The notes beneath the pieces were generated by a model, which had not been told where the DNA came from, did no database searches, and saw only the letters and a program-made list of their open reading frames with translations. From Incurvaria masculella (taxonomy: Eukaryota; Arthropoda; Insecta; Lepidoptera; Incurvariidae), in contig OX335647.2 in the NCBI GenBank assembly GCA_946894095.1, positions 18,866,001 to 18,930,000 on the forward strand: a DNA stretch of 64,000 nt, written 5' to 3'. The position numbers were made by a program, and so were the translations under genes. Of this stretch, positions 10,647 to 23,590 are shown piece after piece (the first letter of the stretch is position 1; each line of letters starts with the position of its first letter).

Positions 10647-12344
10647 GCGTAGTTATAGAGAAACATTATAAAAAAATAGTCTAAAAGTTCAGATTTAGCT
10701 TTATAATTCCTAAAACTCAAGCTACAAAATCAAATGAATACGTTACAATGATTTTTCATTCTATTTTGGTAATGAACACATTTTTTACCAATGTTTCATT
10801 TGTAAGATTCCGTTGTCAACTCCCCTCATGTACTAAAAAAAATATTTTAAACAACCACATCACATACAGTAAATTATTGCCCTCTCTAAACTCTATCCCC
10901 CGACGCCCCTCGCAATCAAACCCCTCGCAGCGCTGCCCTGACAAAAACGCCGAGTCGGCACTCTCCTAAGTGAAATTAAATCCTTAGGACCAGCGAGCGA
11001 GACGGCGCTACCGGCCGAGCGGGACAGCACTATAGATGACCATAATGTGCGCGGTCATAAACATGTCGCCGTTAATTTTGGATCCAGGTGGGCTGTAAAT
11101 TGTCCCCGGCTCGCCCGACCCCCGCGCTGGGGGGATCAAAACAGGCGAAAGAGAATATGAGGCTACCATCATAGTCATAGTCGCGGTGACTCCGGGACGG
11201 CAAGTATGGAAGAGACGTATAGACGCTAGTTTTATCCGTGGAATGCGCAGGAACATAATATTAATACAATTTTGTAAGGCGGGCTTGATGCCCAAGGGCA
11301 TTATCTAAATACGAATATTTGGGATATACCGAGACGGTAGAGCGAAATAATTAAGAGCATAATAGCAAATATATATAAATCACTGTTTATTTAAATAGAA
11401 ATAAACTTTATATGACATAAATATGCATAAAAATATCGCATCGAGGTATTCATCGTCAATGCTACTTATTTCTGCAATTTCTAATGAAAGTTATAACAAC
11501 CGACAGTATTATTGACAGCACCTGAAATATAAACTACAATTAATAATAATATATCGTTTCAAAACTGAAAAATCGCCTGATTCCTGGAAAACATTTATAT
11601 TAAAACAAAATAACTATATTTATGGAGCTGACCCTGGTTTCTTGCAATACACATGCATTTCAGTATAATCAATTTCAATGTATTCATTTCCCATTTTAAC
11701 AAACTATTGATCATTACTTTTGTACCTGCTTTTGCTTGAACCATTTGTGTGAAATTTAATATTTGACCAACAAAATATTATTAAATCAATTAAATCAATG
11801 TTTTGCCTGTAGTTGCCTTTTCAACTGAACCATACCAAATAAATGTGAAAAGCGCCTAGGAAATCGTCACAAAGTAGGATCGTATCCAAATTCGTCAAAG
11901 CTTTGAAAACTTGCAAAAAGCTCGATCGGAGCTTACTCTAAGTTTTCACCCCGAGCGGCTTAAAGCCAAGAGCTGGCAGGGGTGGGGAGTGGCCCCCACA
12001 CCTATCTCCCTGTACAATAACGAGCACCCACGACGGACCCCTGTGGTTTCAAATATGTCAACCTGGCGAAAATAACTCTTTACTTTCAACCCCTTTAATC
12101 TTAATGCCTTTATAAAATTCTTTGTTTCGGCGCTTTTAGCAAGTCCGTACTTTATGCGACCTCGAGGTTAATGTGTATTAAGTTTGGAACTTAAATTAGG
12201 TTCAGTTTCATCTATAAATATCTTGTTCTTTATTGAACATGAGTTTTTTCGTCAAAGAAGAATTTATATGTAATGTTTAATTAATTAATAAATTATTTCG
12301 AAAATCATTTATCCAGATATCAGATTATAGTCTAGTAGTAGCCC
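10647..12344. other. Intergenic stretch, nothing recognised
   Basis: A patch richer in GC at about 10980-11290 contains small open frames on both strands without recognisable domains. No repeat or RNA gene is supported. Confidence 0.35.
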
Positions 12345-12690
12345 GTGGTCTAGCAGTTAATGTGTGCGATATTTTGTGTCCAAGACAGCGCTGGTGCGAA
12401 TACAACGGTATGCCATTGTTCATACTCTTCATTTCTTATGCGGGATTAAAATGTCTTTGTTGTTGAGAATCCTCCATGGTTCGAAACCCTTGTAAAATTG
12501 TAGATCACTACTGGTACTATCGCATAGTGTATATAATGGGTCCTAGAGATATGTTTTTAAAATGTCGCCGTGCTCATAGAAAGAGAACTTCCTGGCATGA
12601 CACCTAAATTCTCCGAGAATGGATTGTTTTGATTTCATATCATGACGGCAGATGTGGTATTAACCATCCATGCCTTTACATTGTAAATTC
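12345..12690 (+). mobile_element. tRNA-derived SINE-like element
   Basis: The head contains TGGTCTAGCAGTT, resembling a tRNA A box. GGTTCGAAACC at about 12480 is a perfect match to the polymerase III B box (GGTTCGANNCC). The body shares CTTGTAAAATTGTAG, TTCCTGGCATGACACCTAAA and TATCATGACGG with the copies at 46645 (reverse) and 62165. It is non-coding. The exact ends are uncertain because the copies are diverged and I see no clear target-site duplication. Confidence 0.5.
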
Positions 12691-12759
12691 TGAAACAATT
12701 ATCTGAAATAAACCGATAGTCTGGTTTCCACCAGACGTCCGCATTACCGTTAATAATAA

Positions 12760-13041
12760 GGACTAAGTGCGAGTCGGACTCACACACGAACAGTTACGTG
12801 CCATGCCAAAAAATCACGCTCCTCTTTAGATCGTCTTCCCTTTTTCTTAATTTTTACTATTTGTTGTCAGCGGCACACTCCGTGAAAATTTCAACTGTAC
12901 CTTTATAAAATAAAATTTGATTTTGATTTGATTTGATTTTTTGAGTTTATGAGATACAGCCCGCTGACAGACGGATGTACGGATAGAGGAGGCTTAGTAA
13001 TAGGGTCCCGTTGGCACCCTTTGCGTACGGAACCCTAAAAA
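12760..13041 (+). repeat. Lepidopteran (GACG)n interspersed repeat, copy C (degraded)
   Basis: Recognisable by AAGTGCGAGTCGGACT at the start and GTACGGAACCCTAAAA at the end, with GAGATACAGCC and CTGACAGACGG between. The (GACG)n tract has decayed, and a TTTGATTTGATTTGATTTT microsatellite has appeared at about 12916. Confidence 0.75.
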
Positions 13042-13986
13042 TGTGCATTTATAGATATACAAAGCGAGACAAAATTATTTGCGCCGGTCAAAATAGCCGA
13101 TGCCCTGATGGCAGCGCAAACTCGCACCACATACGCACCAATTAATTGGAGGAAGCTCTACCTCCAATAGGCCCGCCCATACACCGAGGCCCATACGTCT
13201 CGCAAGCAAATTGTCCCCGACCGACGCAACTCAGCCACGTCTTACCCAGCGATGGTCTATCAATAACTGCACAGGCAGGAGGCATTTGCGAACAACGCCT
13301 ATAAATTAAGGCGACGTAATTTACTTGCCGGGTCACACGTGTTTAACTGGGTAAGAGATCAGTGGCTCTATAACCGAACTATAGATCTGATAATGTTTAG
13401 ATGCGCCATATTGGGATAGGACAATACTTATTTTTCAACAAGTTTTTATCTAGGATCATTTATTTTAAGCAGAGGGGTGATTCTATAATAAAATATTAGC
13501 GACGTTGTCTTCCACCCTATTTTCGAATCGAGACAACTTTTTCATCAAAATGACATTGTGTATTAATTGCATCCGCTAGCTCCAGTATCAAGAATAACTT
13601 ATCTGAAAAAAGAAATTACTGAATCAATACCGTATGTAAAGTACTGATATATTTAGATACCGTGTCTATCAATGATATAATAAAAGAGAAAAAAAATGAA
13701 TTAAGTTGATCGTGTTATTTATGACTATGCTTTGGTTAAGCTATACTAATGTAAAAAAGTTTTTTTTTTTTATTTTAATGCGCTGATCTCTAACACTACA
13801 AGTTGGATTTAAAAAAATATTTTGCATTTGATAGCCCAATTGTTGAGAAAGGTTACGCTATGACCCTTAGGGGCAGAGCAAAAGGAAGAAAAAAAAGTCA
13901 GAACGAACAAACGAAGGTATAGCAGGTGTTGGCGAAGCGGTGGACCCGCTCGGGTGATTGTCAAAAAAAAAAAACAAAAAAAAAAA
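13042..13986. other. Intergenic stretch, nothing recognised
   Basis: No supported gene or repeat. A 64-codon minus-strand frame at 13142-13336 shows no domain. Confidence 0.35.
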
Positions 13987-14024
13987 CATACAGACGAATT
14001 GATAACCTCCTCCTTCGAGTCGGT
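13987..14024 (-). repeat. Terminal fragment of the CCGACTTCAAA foldback family
   Basis: CATACAGACGAATTGATAAC, CTCCTCC and GTCGGTT match the right end of the elements ending at 6959 and 9162. The rest of the element is absent. Confidence 0.6.
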
Positions 14025-15950
14025 TAAAAATGAAATTGACCCGAGTTGAGTCAGGAACCTGGGTTAGTAATTTAATATTTTACTAAACTAAATTATTTTA
14101 TTTTATCATATGAAAACATTTAAAAGGCCGCCTCCATCGGTAAGTGGGCATGCCTCCTGTGTCTGGATGTATTGGTATCAATTAAAGACGCACATTACGA
14201 CGCACTAATCGCCGAGCCGGCATCCATCACCGCCCGCCGCCGACAAAATCCTCCCGCCCTAGACTTTACCTTGGCACCACCCATGAAGCACGCAACGCTT
14301 CGGCTGTAAACAATAAACCTTTATATACATTAGTAACACAATACAATTTACATGTGAAATAATTAAATATCAATAATGACGAGGGTTTCGTACACGCGAA
14401 TTTGATATTTTTTTCATATAACTGGACACACAACCAAACACACTGCATTATCCAAGGAATTAGGTGCCATGCCAGGACCGTGTATAACATATTTCATGTA
14501 ATGTACGGGTATGTAATTAGTGATACCAACAACAACGGGTTGATAAGTGAAAAGTGAATTAATTTGGTTTTGTTATTTCAAGTTGAAAAATGGCCTCAGT
14601 TTGTAACAAATCATTGTTTTACTAACATGTTAATTTGTTTTACATGAAATGTGTCAATGGTCAAGCATGGAAACCACGAACTATGCGCACATGTAAATTA
14701 TTGTCTATTATTTCCTCCAGGGCACCCTTTCTTGGAAATGTATATTGAAAGTGAATGTTCATTCAAAATTTCTGACAAGAATGTATTTTTTGCTAGTTTG
14801 ATGGTGAAGTACTTTCGTTTAAAGTCATAAAAGCTTGTATCTTCGCAAAAACATTTTTTTTACTTTCGTTACACAGTTAAAGTAAATGAATAAAAACATA
14901 ACCCAGCCGCAACCAAATTTTATAAACGTTGCATGTTTAGGTTAAAGCAGAAAATGGCTCCCAACGCCGCGCAAGCTCCTAATTTCGCAGCCTTTAGTGC
15001 CAACAATAAGTTTCGTCTAGTTATTCCCAACGCAATACCTTCTGCAGGTGTTAAGTGAGATTACTGGTCCACGCCGGGCGCGATCCAGAATGCGCCTCGG
15101 TTGGATCTGCTTTTGACTCACCTCTTGAAGCCGGTTCCAACTAGTAAGCTCCGGTGGGAATCGAATGAGAAAGCACACAACTTTTCATTTAGGTCAAACT
15201 AGAATAAAATCAATTGCTCTCTATATTATTGAATTGAAACTTTTATAGTACCTACGCGGAGGAATTTACATGTCATTAAGGAAGCACCTATCTGTGGGTA
15301 TGTGTATACAAATATCATGACGGTCACATTGGTATTAGCTATCCCTCACCAGCTACGTGAAAAAAGTTTCGAGTGTCCCGTCATTGCTAGACATGGAAGA
15401 AATTCACTCTCACCTGATGATTATTTTGCAATTTCATACAAATTTAGCGCTTTCTAGCTTTTTCTCAAAAAGTATGATTATTTGAGCAACGGTTATTATT
15501 TGAGGCGCAATCACATTGGTGTTTTGGTTTTTGTTTTCGGAATTTTCAAACAATCTTAACGGTACAGAAGAATTTGGGACAACATGCGTGTGACTGATAG
15601 ACACCAGAGCCAGAACATAAGGGTCCTCAAAGGACCTTAAAAAAGTTAAAATAATAGATAATGACTAAATTCTAGATTGGTGAGCAAACGATCGTATTTA
15701 TAGATGCTCTAAAGTTTACTTTTTGCCTCTTAATATCAAACTTTGCACATTTCTCAATTGTAGAGCACCTATTTCTTTTAAAAGCTTTCTTTGTTTTAAC
15801 ATTATAAATATATTATATTCATAGTGGGTAATCGAAACGGCTCCTTGAGCTAAATTTTAGATCAGATCAATAGTACAAGTAATATTTACATTTGAAATGA
15901 GAACATCCGAAAATAACATCGGGGGATCGTTGTACTAAACGTACAATTCT
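14025..15950. other. Intergenic stretch with short SINE-tail fragments
   Basis: At about 14455-14485, AGGTGCCATGCCAGGACC matches the reverse complement of the SINE-like body seen at 46676. At about 15312-15345, ATATCATGACGGTCACATTG with GGTATTAGC matches the SINE-like tail. Otherwise there is no supported gene. A 74-codon minus-strand frame at 14266-14490 is not convincing. Confidence 0.35.
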
Positions 15951-16000
15951 TATAAAAGCATCTTTAAATGTGAACGTTCGCGCTCAGCCTCCAGTTCAGA
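15951..16000 (+). promoter_or_regulatory. Candidate TATA-type promoter
   Basis: TATAAAAG at 15951-15958 is followed 33-40 nt downstream by TCAGCC (15984) and CAGTTC (15992), both acceptable arthropod initiators. The sequence after it (AGTTCAGAAGTGCAAGACTG) resembles the start of many insect 5' UTRs. No coding exon can be joined to it, and the LTR element begins about 400 bp downstream. Weak, motif-only evidence. Confidence 0.25.
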
Positions 16001-16392
16001 AGTGCAAGACTGCAGAAGCGGCGAAAGTTGTGTTTTGTCACCGACGCAGGCTCTACGCGGAATTAGCTTTGTTGGCCTGCTTGTAATATTAAACAAGGAA
16101 ACCAAGCGATTAGAGCTTTGCCAAGTCTACGTCAAAATAAATGTTTAGTCTTCTATTATATCCAAAACAGTAAACGAAAAAGAGTGGTTTGAGGACGAGT
16201 TAGTACTGAGCTGATATTTGTCATGATCTGTTATCTCATACGGCATGAATTGTTGACTTTCGTGAATTATTTTTAAATAGTGTTTACCTGTGTTTTTATT
16301 CAAACATTTGACAAAAGCTTTTGTAAATATAGACTAAGTAGACATTGGGAAAAAAACACAGCGAAGTTTCTCGCCAGTTCTTCTTTGCTGTG

Positions 16393-19300
16393 TGTGGACG
16401 GCCAGCCTCCACACTCAAAACATGATATATAAATACAACAAAGTAGCATCCTATAGGCATATGAAAGTTGCGTCGCGATGCCGCTTAGCGACAAGTAAAA
16501 ATAATACTTTTGTTTTACGCACATCTGACTAAACATAAAATCAAGGTCATCGCAGGCTGAGGGGCGTAGAGGGGGCGCCGAAAGGCGGGGGTATGACCCT
16601 GAGCGATCGCGCAGGTACAACGTTCGAAAGTACTCGAATAATGCTCTGCTTAGCGACAGGTAAATAATAATAAAATAATAAGAACACGGCTCACGCGCCC
16701 AAGGCCAACGCCGGCAGAGGGGTGGCGAGCGAGTCTCTGGGGCAGTATGCCTCTATTCAGGGCTTACGGCACGTAGGTTGAATACGCGGAAGTGTTTTAC
16801 TATGGAATTTGCACTTGCAAAGTCTTTTCCCTCGTTATATTTTGTTTGGGGACATTAAAACGAGTCATTGAGTTTGAGAAAGTAGCAAAAGTGCAAATTT
16901 AGGAACGAGATGAGTTAGCTAAATAATCTATGTTTTTTGCAGAGTAGGTAGATTTGCAAACAGCTTTTGTTAAAATAGAGTGAAAGAATGGACGGCACTG
17001 GACCTTGGTAAGTCTGTACATATTTTTGGGGACCAGAAACGGTAGCAAACTGCGAGGAGGAGCCCCGTGTGGGGGAGGTGACGGCATATGTATTGATTGT
17101 ATATCGAAGCTCGCGCGGCCTGGAAGATGCGCAAGCGCATTGGATGAAGGATTAGATATGAGGATGTACTGCATTTTGAATAACGAATAGTATGGAAGGA
17201 GATTTTATAAAGTTCTAGGTAAAGTTTTAAGTGGAATAAAATCCCTGGTTACAGTGGGGAAGGTTCTTTTGAGCTCAGATAATTTGTACTATATTTAGGA
17301 AGGACCTCGCGTGTGTAATGATGGTTCGTCGACTCGGACGAGGGTTACAGGCCGTGGTTTTACGTGGAATACAATCTTGCTCTACAGGGGGAGGGTTTTC
17401 TGTGTTCGAATAATGTATACAGTATTCAGGAAGGGCCTCACGTGGGTATTGAAGGTCCGATGCCTCGGACGAGGGTCACAGGCTGTGGTTTTACGTGGAA
17501 TAAAATCTCGCCTCACAGGAGGATGGGTTTCTGTGTTTGATTTATATGGACTATATTTAGGAAGGGCTTAGGAGTGTTTGGGTGTGAGTGAAATGAGGGA
17601 GTGCGTCAGCGCACGCTGAACCAGAAAGATATTAAATTCCTAGGATCAGTGTTGAATAGTAGGACCGAGAGTCCATAGTGGGGCAACGGAACTGTCACGT
17701 ACACCGGTTCGCTTTTCTAGACAAAAATCTATCTAGCTAGCTACAAAAGAATAAAACGATATTTCTTCACAGAAATGTTAAGGCGATGGATGTCGAGTTG
17801 TGGGAAGCATGTCTAATCCACATATTTGTGCACGCTATGTGGACTTTTGTTTGCAGTGCAGCCAGAAAACGAGGCATTACGGGACATTCGGTCGGGTCTG
17901 GGATCTCTATGAGGTTCCATGCCAGATTGATTGTACCTTAAACGTAAATGTAGCATCACTAACGAACATTCCGAGAAGCTGCGGATCCTGAATTTGAGCC
18001 TCAAGTTAGATTGGGCGGTACCCCTTTATACTGAAAGGAGCCGGAACCCATTAAGACTTTCATACTCAGTCAAACTCTAGAGTACCTTGAAAGGAAAATA
18101 TAGTATTGGCATTATCGCACAAAACTACACTACGATAATACAATACATACCAAAAATCTCTCTGAACATAAATGACACTATGACACCGTATTTTAAATTG
18201 TTGGCATTTAGACCTGGGAGTCATGTTCCAATATTAAAATGTTCACCTCGTTTGAGAGGAAGGCGGAGGCCATACTCTGGTTCGCTTGACAACCGGCGAC
18301 CAGGTTGACTATCTTAATAAATACAAAATCTGAAGGCATATCCATCTTGGATTGACCTCAGTGTACATTTCGCAGGCAACTTCCTGTTTCCCTGCTTAAA
18401 TTAGTCGACAACCTTGAGGGTTTGTCATGACTGCGGATAACCGCTTATCTTGAACTGCTGTTTCTATCAGCTCTTCTGAAAGCCTTTATTGGCTTTACCA
18501 CGATCTGCCAAGTGCCGGAACCGTGAAAATGTGGAGACACTCTCATGACCTACCCTGAGTCCAGGAAAGGCTTCGCGTGTGACTAATGTCACTAGACGCG
18601 AAAATCTTTAAAGTGACTACGCTTTGGTACGTCCGGAGCAGTTCACGAAACTACCCTTATGTCCATGCATTAGTAATGGCAGATGGGAGGGTCTGAGGTA
18701 TGTCCTACATTCATGTGGGCTGGTACAAGACAGATTCGTAACTATGGTCACCCGCCGTAGTTTTCAGTCACCGTTTGATCGGCTGACAAAACGAAAATTC
18801 TTGTGATACCTAATGTGTCGTACTTGACGTTGTCAGTGGACACTCAAAATATATAGTGGTCATGTTGTAAATCCAATACCCCAATTGGTATATAATGAAC
18901 CACATAAACTCATATATCCCTACACGGGAATTGAGCCTTGGTGTTCAGAGGCCATATTCAGGATGGTTGGCCGCCGCTTTTTGAAGCAGAGGTCGCATAT
19001 ACAGCCTGAAGGCAGGAAGGCGATCATGTGGGGACGCGGGATAACAGTGCCATGGATGGACCTTGGACTGTGAGGGGCGTCACCATTACCCCATGGGGTA
19101 AAAATTTTTTTGAAGTTCTGGGCATGCTGAAATGCTCTATTCCAATCAATTCAGATTTGTGTTTGTGTGTGGGAGCGCGTGTATGAGAGAGAGAGAGATT
19201 ATGTATCAGGTTAGGATAGGGAGAAAGGAACCGATTAGAAGAACCGAAAGAGACAGACAGCTAGGTACAGGAGGAGGGCATAGCACCAATGAGGATTTGA

Positions 19301-19608
19301 CAACAATATTCAGGAGAATACAAGTTACCTAAGCAAGTAATGTAGAAAAATAACTAGATTTAACGTGAGCAAATCAGGAAACAGTAAATGGGAATATATT
19401 ATACGAATGGTTATGTAATGTAAATAATGAAAGCATATAGGACGATCACGAGCCAATGGGGAGAACAAATGGGACGAGTGGATACATGGTAAATAGGTAA
19501 TTAATGTAGGATGTATCCAAGGGAAATATAAGGTACATAACTTAGGTTAGATATGTATAAGCTAATGTAGGCTAGGAGTCTATTTAAGGGGGGGTCTGGA
19601 GGTTTACA
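16393..19608 (+). repeat. 5' long terminal repeat (3216 bp)
   Basis: Nearly identical to 25998-29036. It is aligned at a constant offset of 9605 up to 18639, and of 9428 from 18817 on. It contains a 177-bp segment (18640-18816) missing from the 3' LTR. By eye I find about nine substitutions, e.g. near 16556, 16582, 16858, 17165 and 19172. TATATAAATA at about 16424 could serve as a TATA box. Small open frames inside recur in both LTRs only because the DNA is duplicated; none resembles a known protein. Confidence 0.85.
17297..17558 (+). repeat. 131-bp tandem repeat inside the 5' LTR
   Basis: Two units, 17297-17427 and 17428-17558, each starting AGGAAGG and sharing CTCGGACGAGGGT, ACAGGC and GTGGTTTTACGTGGAATA. 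Half a unit precedes them (about 17226-17296, with AAGTGGAATAAAATC and TACTATATTT), and the first bases of a further unit follow at 17559. The same array is in the 3' LTR at 26902-27163. Confidence 0.75.
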
Positions 19609-19610
19609 GC

Positions 19611-19622
19611 TGTTGCCGTGAC
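19611..19622 (+). promoter_or_regulatory. Candidate primer binding site (tRNA-His-like)
   Basis: TGTTGCCGTGAC starts 2 nt after the end of the 5' LTR, the usual position. From memory, the 3' end of eukaryotic tRNA-His is ...TCACGGCACCA, giving an expected site TGGTGCCGTGA. The match is 11 of 12 over this stretch, with the third base of the CCA complement wrong. Downstream complementarity is poor apart from a GGAT. Plausible but unproven. Confidence 0.4.
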
Positions 19623-19991
19623 CACAGGATGATTTGTTGACAAGGACTTGTTTATATCTTTAAGCAAATCCTACAATTAAAAAGAACCAAGGTTACTAAA
19701 GAACACAACAAATAAAATGGGTCAAATAGCGTAGTCATATTATTCGTATTTGTTCACGAAAAATAACTAAGAAAATACTTGAAGCAAAAGAATAAAAATA
19801 TATAAAAGTAATAAGACATAAAATTGTCAGCAGGGAAATAGTTAAACGCGGTTAGTCGGTTCACGGAAAAATAAAATCATGTTTGTAAACAATTCTCAAC
19901 ATATTACACTGTTGTTGTAATTTATTAAAGTATGTTATGAAACTATGAAAAGAGATTAGGGAGTATAGGATGTTTCAACAGCACGAGAGCG

Positions 19992-20057
19992 GTTGTGTGA
20001 TTACGCCACCAGCGCATTGAATGCGTTGTGTGATCGCGCCACTAGCGCATTGGATGC
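19992..20057 (+). repeat. 33-bp tandem duplication
   Basis: Units 19992-20024 and 20025-20057, both starting GTTGTGTGAT. They share CGCCAC and AGCGCATTG and differ at a few bases. Confidence 0.7.
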
Positions 20058-23000
20058 GTTATGAGAGACGCGTTGATCGCGCGAGCGCGACGCCGAACGC
20101 TTACCTCTGGGAAGGCTCAGAGGTACCTACCAGGTAAATTGTTTGACTACAGTTTAGAATGTGTGAAAACTATTGCTCATGGGTTCAGAATTACTTTAAA
20201 AAAGTAGTACAAAGGTTAGTACCTTAGGAAATTGTTAATTATGTGTTCTGAAATGTTTTATCCGCAGGTAAGTCAGTATAAAATTGGTTGTGCTAATGAA
20301 TTGGGTACTAAACAGTGTTATGAATTTCAGCTTAAATTAAGTTCTGTACCATTCTTCAATAATCCACTCTTATGGTGATCTCCATCTTATCTGAATGTGT
20401 TACTCTCGTACCATTAACATTTTAATAATTGTAATTACACACGCACGTTAAAGTCGGCAGAAATAAAAATAATAAAACCTTTAGTTAGGTTTAGTTACGT
20501 CTCACTACGGTAAACAATCAAGGAAGTGATATCTTTTAGGTTTCTTTAAATAGAGAACCAATTTTCCACGAACGAAAATCGGTCAAAGGAAGATTTGCAT
20601 TTAGGATCGGTTGGTTCCGTTTAGCGGATAGAACTGAATAATGTCTCCTCAGGGCGAATGTTGTCTTAGTATCTATATGAACATAGATTTCTATTTACTA
20701 TAGGAAAATTACAGATTAATAGACGCAAGGATTGGCTAAAGTCAGGACCGATTATATGGGGGGCCGATTGGGGTCCGAGGGATGGCGGCAATGTTGTGGG
20801 GGCGACCAAGCCTAATGAAATTATGTTTTAATTACTATTATTGACTACGCTTGCTGTAGATTTACCATTTCACTTTAAATTATTTCGTTAAAACATTAAT
20901 TAAATGTTCGTACCCTGTCGAAATTATGGGGGCGACTGATTTAAAAGTGAGCCTGAATTACCGAGGCGTCTGATCCACCGCTGAGTATTAGAGAGATCAT
21001 GAGTCGAACACGTGGCTGAGATTGTAGAAGTATCGTGTGCGTAATATTTGTGTTGACCATTGGTCACGGGAAAGAATTAATAAAGTGCACTGGTCATATG
21101 TAATATATTAATAGAAACAAAGGAAAAGAGTGGTAGGGTAAATAAGTCGTTGTGCGGAGAGGAATATTTGAAAATGAGGTATGAGCCAAATTGAACTTAG
21201 TTGGGTAACATTTAGTTGATATATAATATTTTGGTTGTCGCATGGGGTCCGTAACGAAGACGAAGTGTGAGAGTAGGTATAATATTGGTACTAGAATGGA
21301 GTGAGTAGAAAAACATGGGAACTTAGGTTGTAAACCATCACGTAACTTAAATATTGGTTAAAACTTTTGTGAAAGCAAGGAAGGAAATAATAATTATTAT
21401 AATTTGTTATTTTTATTACATTATTACATATTTTGTGGGGTTATTATAGTATTGCGAGGTAACATTGATTTGGATGGGGCGCGGGACGTTCCTTGCCGCT
21501 CCAACCGTCGTTCGTTCAGTGCGGTGGTGCCGACTCGGGGCGGGGTGAACTCGCGCGCTGAACAGCGGGTGTACATACCTATACAGTCACATGGATTGGT
21601 GGCGCGAGCGGCGGGTCACGTGGTTCGTGCGTCTTGTGTCTAGGGTCGCGGTAGGAGCGTCAAGAATGATATTATTATTGAATAACGGAACCACGCGCGC
21701 TTATTACCATTATTCTAGAGATTGCGTTGGGGTTTATTTAAAGATAGATTGATTAATTATGAATGAAAGAATGGTTATGGATGTTAGATATTGAAGAAGA
21801 CAGACTCCTTGAAGGTTACGATATTCCATCGGGGTTTTGTGGTTTTACTTTGAGTTTTAAGTTGGTGTTATTTGATAGGGGAAAAATATTAGGAATAAGT
21901 GATTACAATTTTACGGGTTATAGTGCAATTACTTAGACATATTTACAACATTGAAGTGCAAGTAGCCTTGGGTGAGTGAGGAAGTTCGAGAACGGAACGA
22001 GAATTAGTAATGACTATGAGTTTATGTGAGGGCGAGATAAACTAGAGTTAGGGTTCCGTAGAGATTGAAAAAAAAAGGGGTGAATTTGTTGTGACAGTCT
22101 ATTCCGATGAAATCTGAGATCTGAATGTTCGGGTCGCAGGTGCGTAATAGTACGAGTGTTGGACTTAGGGAGGATAATGTGATGTGTGGGTGGCTTCGCG
22201 ATAACGAGTTGTGGATATTTTATTGTATGAAGGTGGGGGCGAACTTTGTGCTATGATGCGATATCATGATGTTTGGATGTTAGTCGGGGTGATGTTTGCA
22301 TGTGGTTTAGCCACAAGAAGGTTGACGTCATCATCGTATACGAGAGCGAGAGGTGTGGAATGGGAAATATTTATTTTAGATGATTTAGGGATGGGTCGGT
22401 TACTGTATATAGGGGATCGTTGTTGAGCACGGATGCGGACGGGGCGAGGCAGACCGTGTTGATAGTGAGCGATGGTGTTTTACCTTTTGGAGAAAGATAT
22501 AATAATAATAATTTATTTAACAATTTTTTATTGATTTCTTTTAACAATAATGTTGACGGGTATTTTAGATTTAATACAATTCGGTGAATACTATTTTCGT
22601 ATTTTGAGATTATTCGGACACAAATCTGAATTTATTTAGATTGACATAATAGTGACGGCCAAGTATTTTGGCTTGCGTTTTGAGTATTATTGTAACGTAG
22701 TTCGAGCAGGTGTATCATGCTGGTGGTAGGGTTTGGAAAAAAAAAATATATAATGAAGGCAAACTGGAGAAGGGGAACGCGTTGCGGTATAAATAAATAT
22801 GTATATATACATATACGTATGGTATTAAGTGAATGGAGGTATTGTTTAATTATCAAGGAGTGGCAATTGAAATCGTTGTTTCATTTCAATTTGGATCAAG
22901 AGAATCAAGGTTATCGTTAAATATGTGTTTGATTTCAGGAGTCAGGTCAAAAAAAATTGCGTAAGAAGATTGGGTTACATTCTGGGGGAGGGGGGGATTA

Positions 23001-23406
23001 CGAGTGATGATGGCATAGGCTATTTTAGCGTGTCCCTTTTCCCTAGAGTACAACTTTAGTGTAAGTGAATGGGATTAAGGTGTGGATAGACTTAGTGAAT
23101 GGGAGCATTGAAAAGGTCTTATTGTGAGGTGACGACGGGTTATCTAAATATTTTCAGAAGTAGACAGAAAATTGCGAGTGGTTCTAGCAAGTAGGGAAGT
23201 GAACTTAAATTTGGACTTGAGCGAACGTTGTTGGAAGATTGCGCGGGAAATTTCGAATACTTAGTTCAGTGTGACCACGGAATTGGAAAATAAGTTAGAA
23301 GTGACAGTTGCTCCAATATTGGCGACGTACTACGACCAAAGAGTCAGTATACGAGTTTGCGGCGGTGTTTCGCGGGACCACGGAATTGGGGAAAAGGTGG
23401 AAGTGA

Positions 23407-23590
23407 TATTTCCGCTATGGCTGAGGGGGGATCAGAGACTAGGAGGGAGTGGGGGCGATCGTATTCGGCTACATATATTTATGATAATTAGATGGGGGGG
23501 GGGGGGGGGTAGAAGGATAATGGGGGTTTCGGTAAGTTAAGGGTAGAGGTGTTTAGAATGGGGGGGGGGGGTTAAAAAAAAGGGGGGAGT
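23407..23590 (+). repeat. Poly-G tracts (G16, G12) with G-quadruplex potential
   Basis: Uninterrupted G runs at 23494-23509 (16) and 23560-23571 (12). Shorter runs lie at about 23408, 23448, 23522 and 23582. Four or more closely spaced G runs meet the usual G-quadruplex pattern. Run lengths may be affected by sequencing error. Confidence 0.6.

Noticed and set aside
16899..17571. Small open frames that recur in both LTRs (e.g. 91, 86 and 73 codons) as conserved genes
   Set aside because: They are duplicated only because the LTRs are. They overlap on both strands and show no domain.
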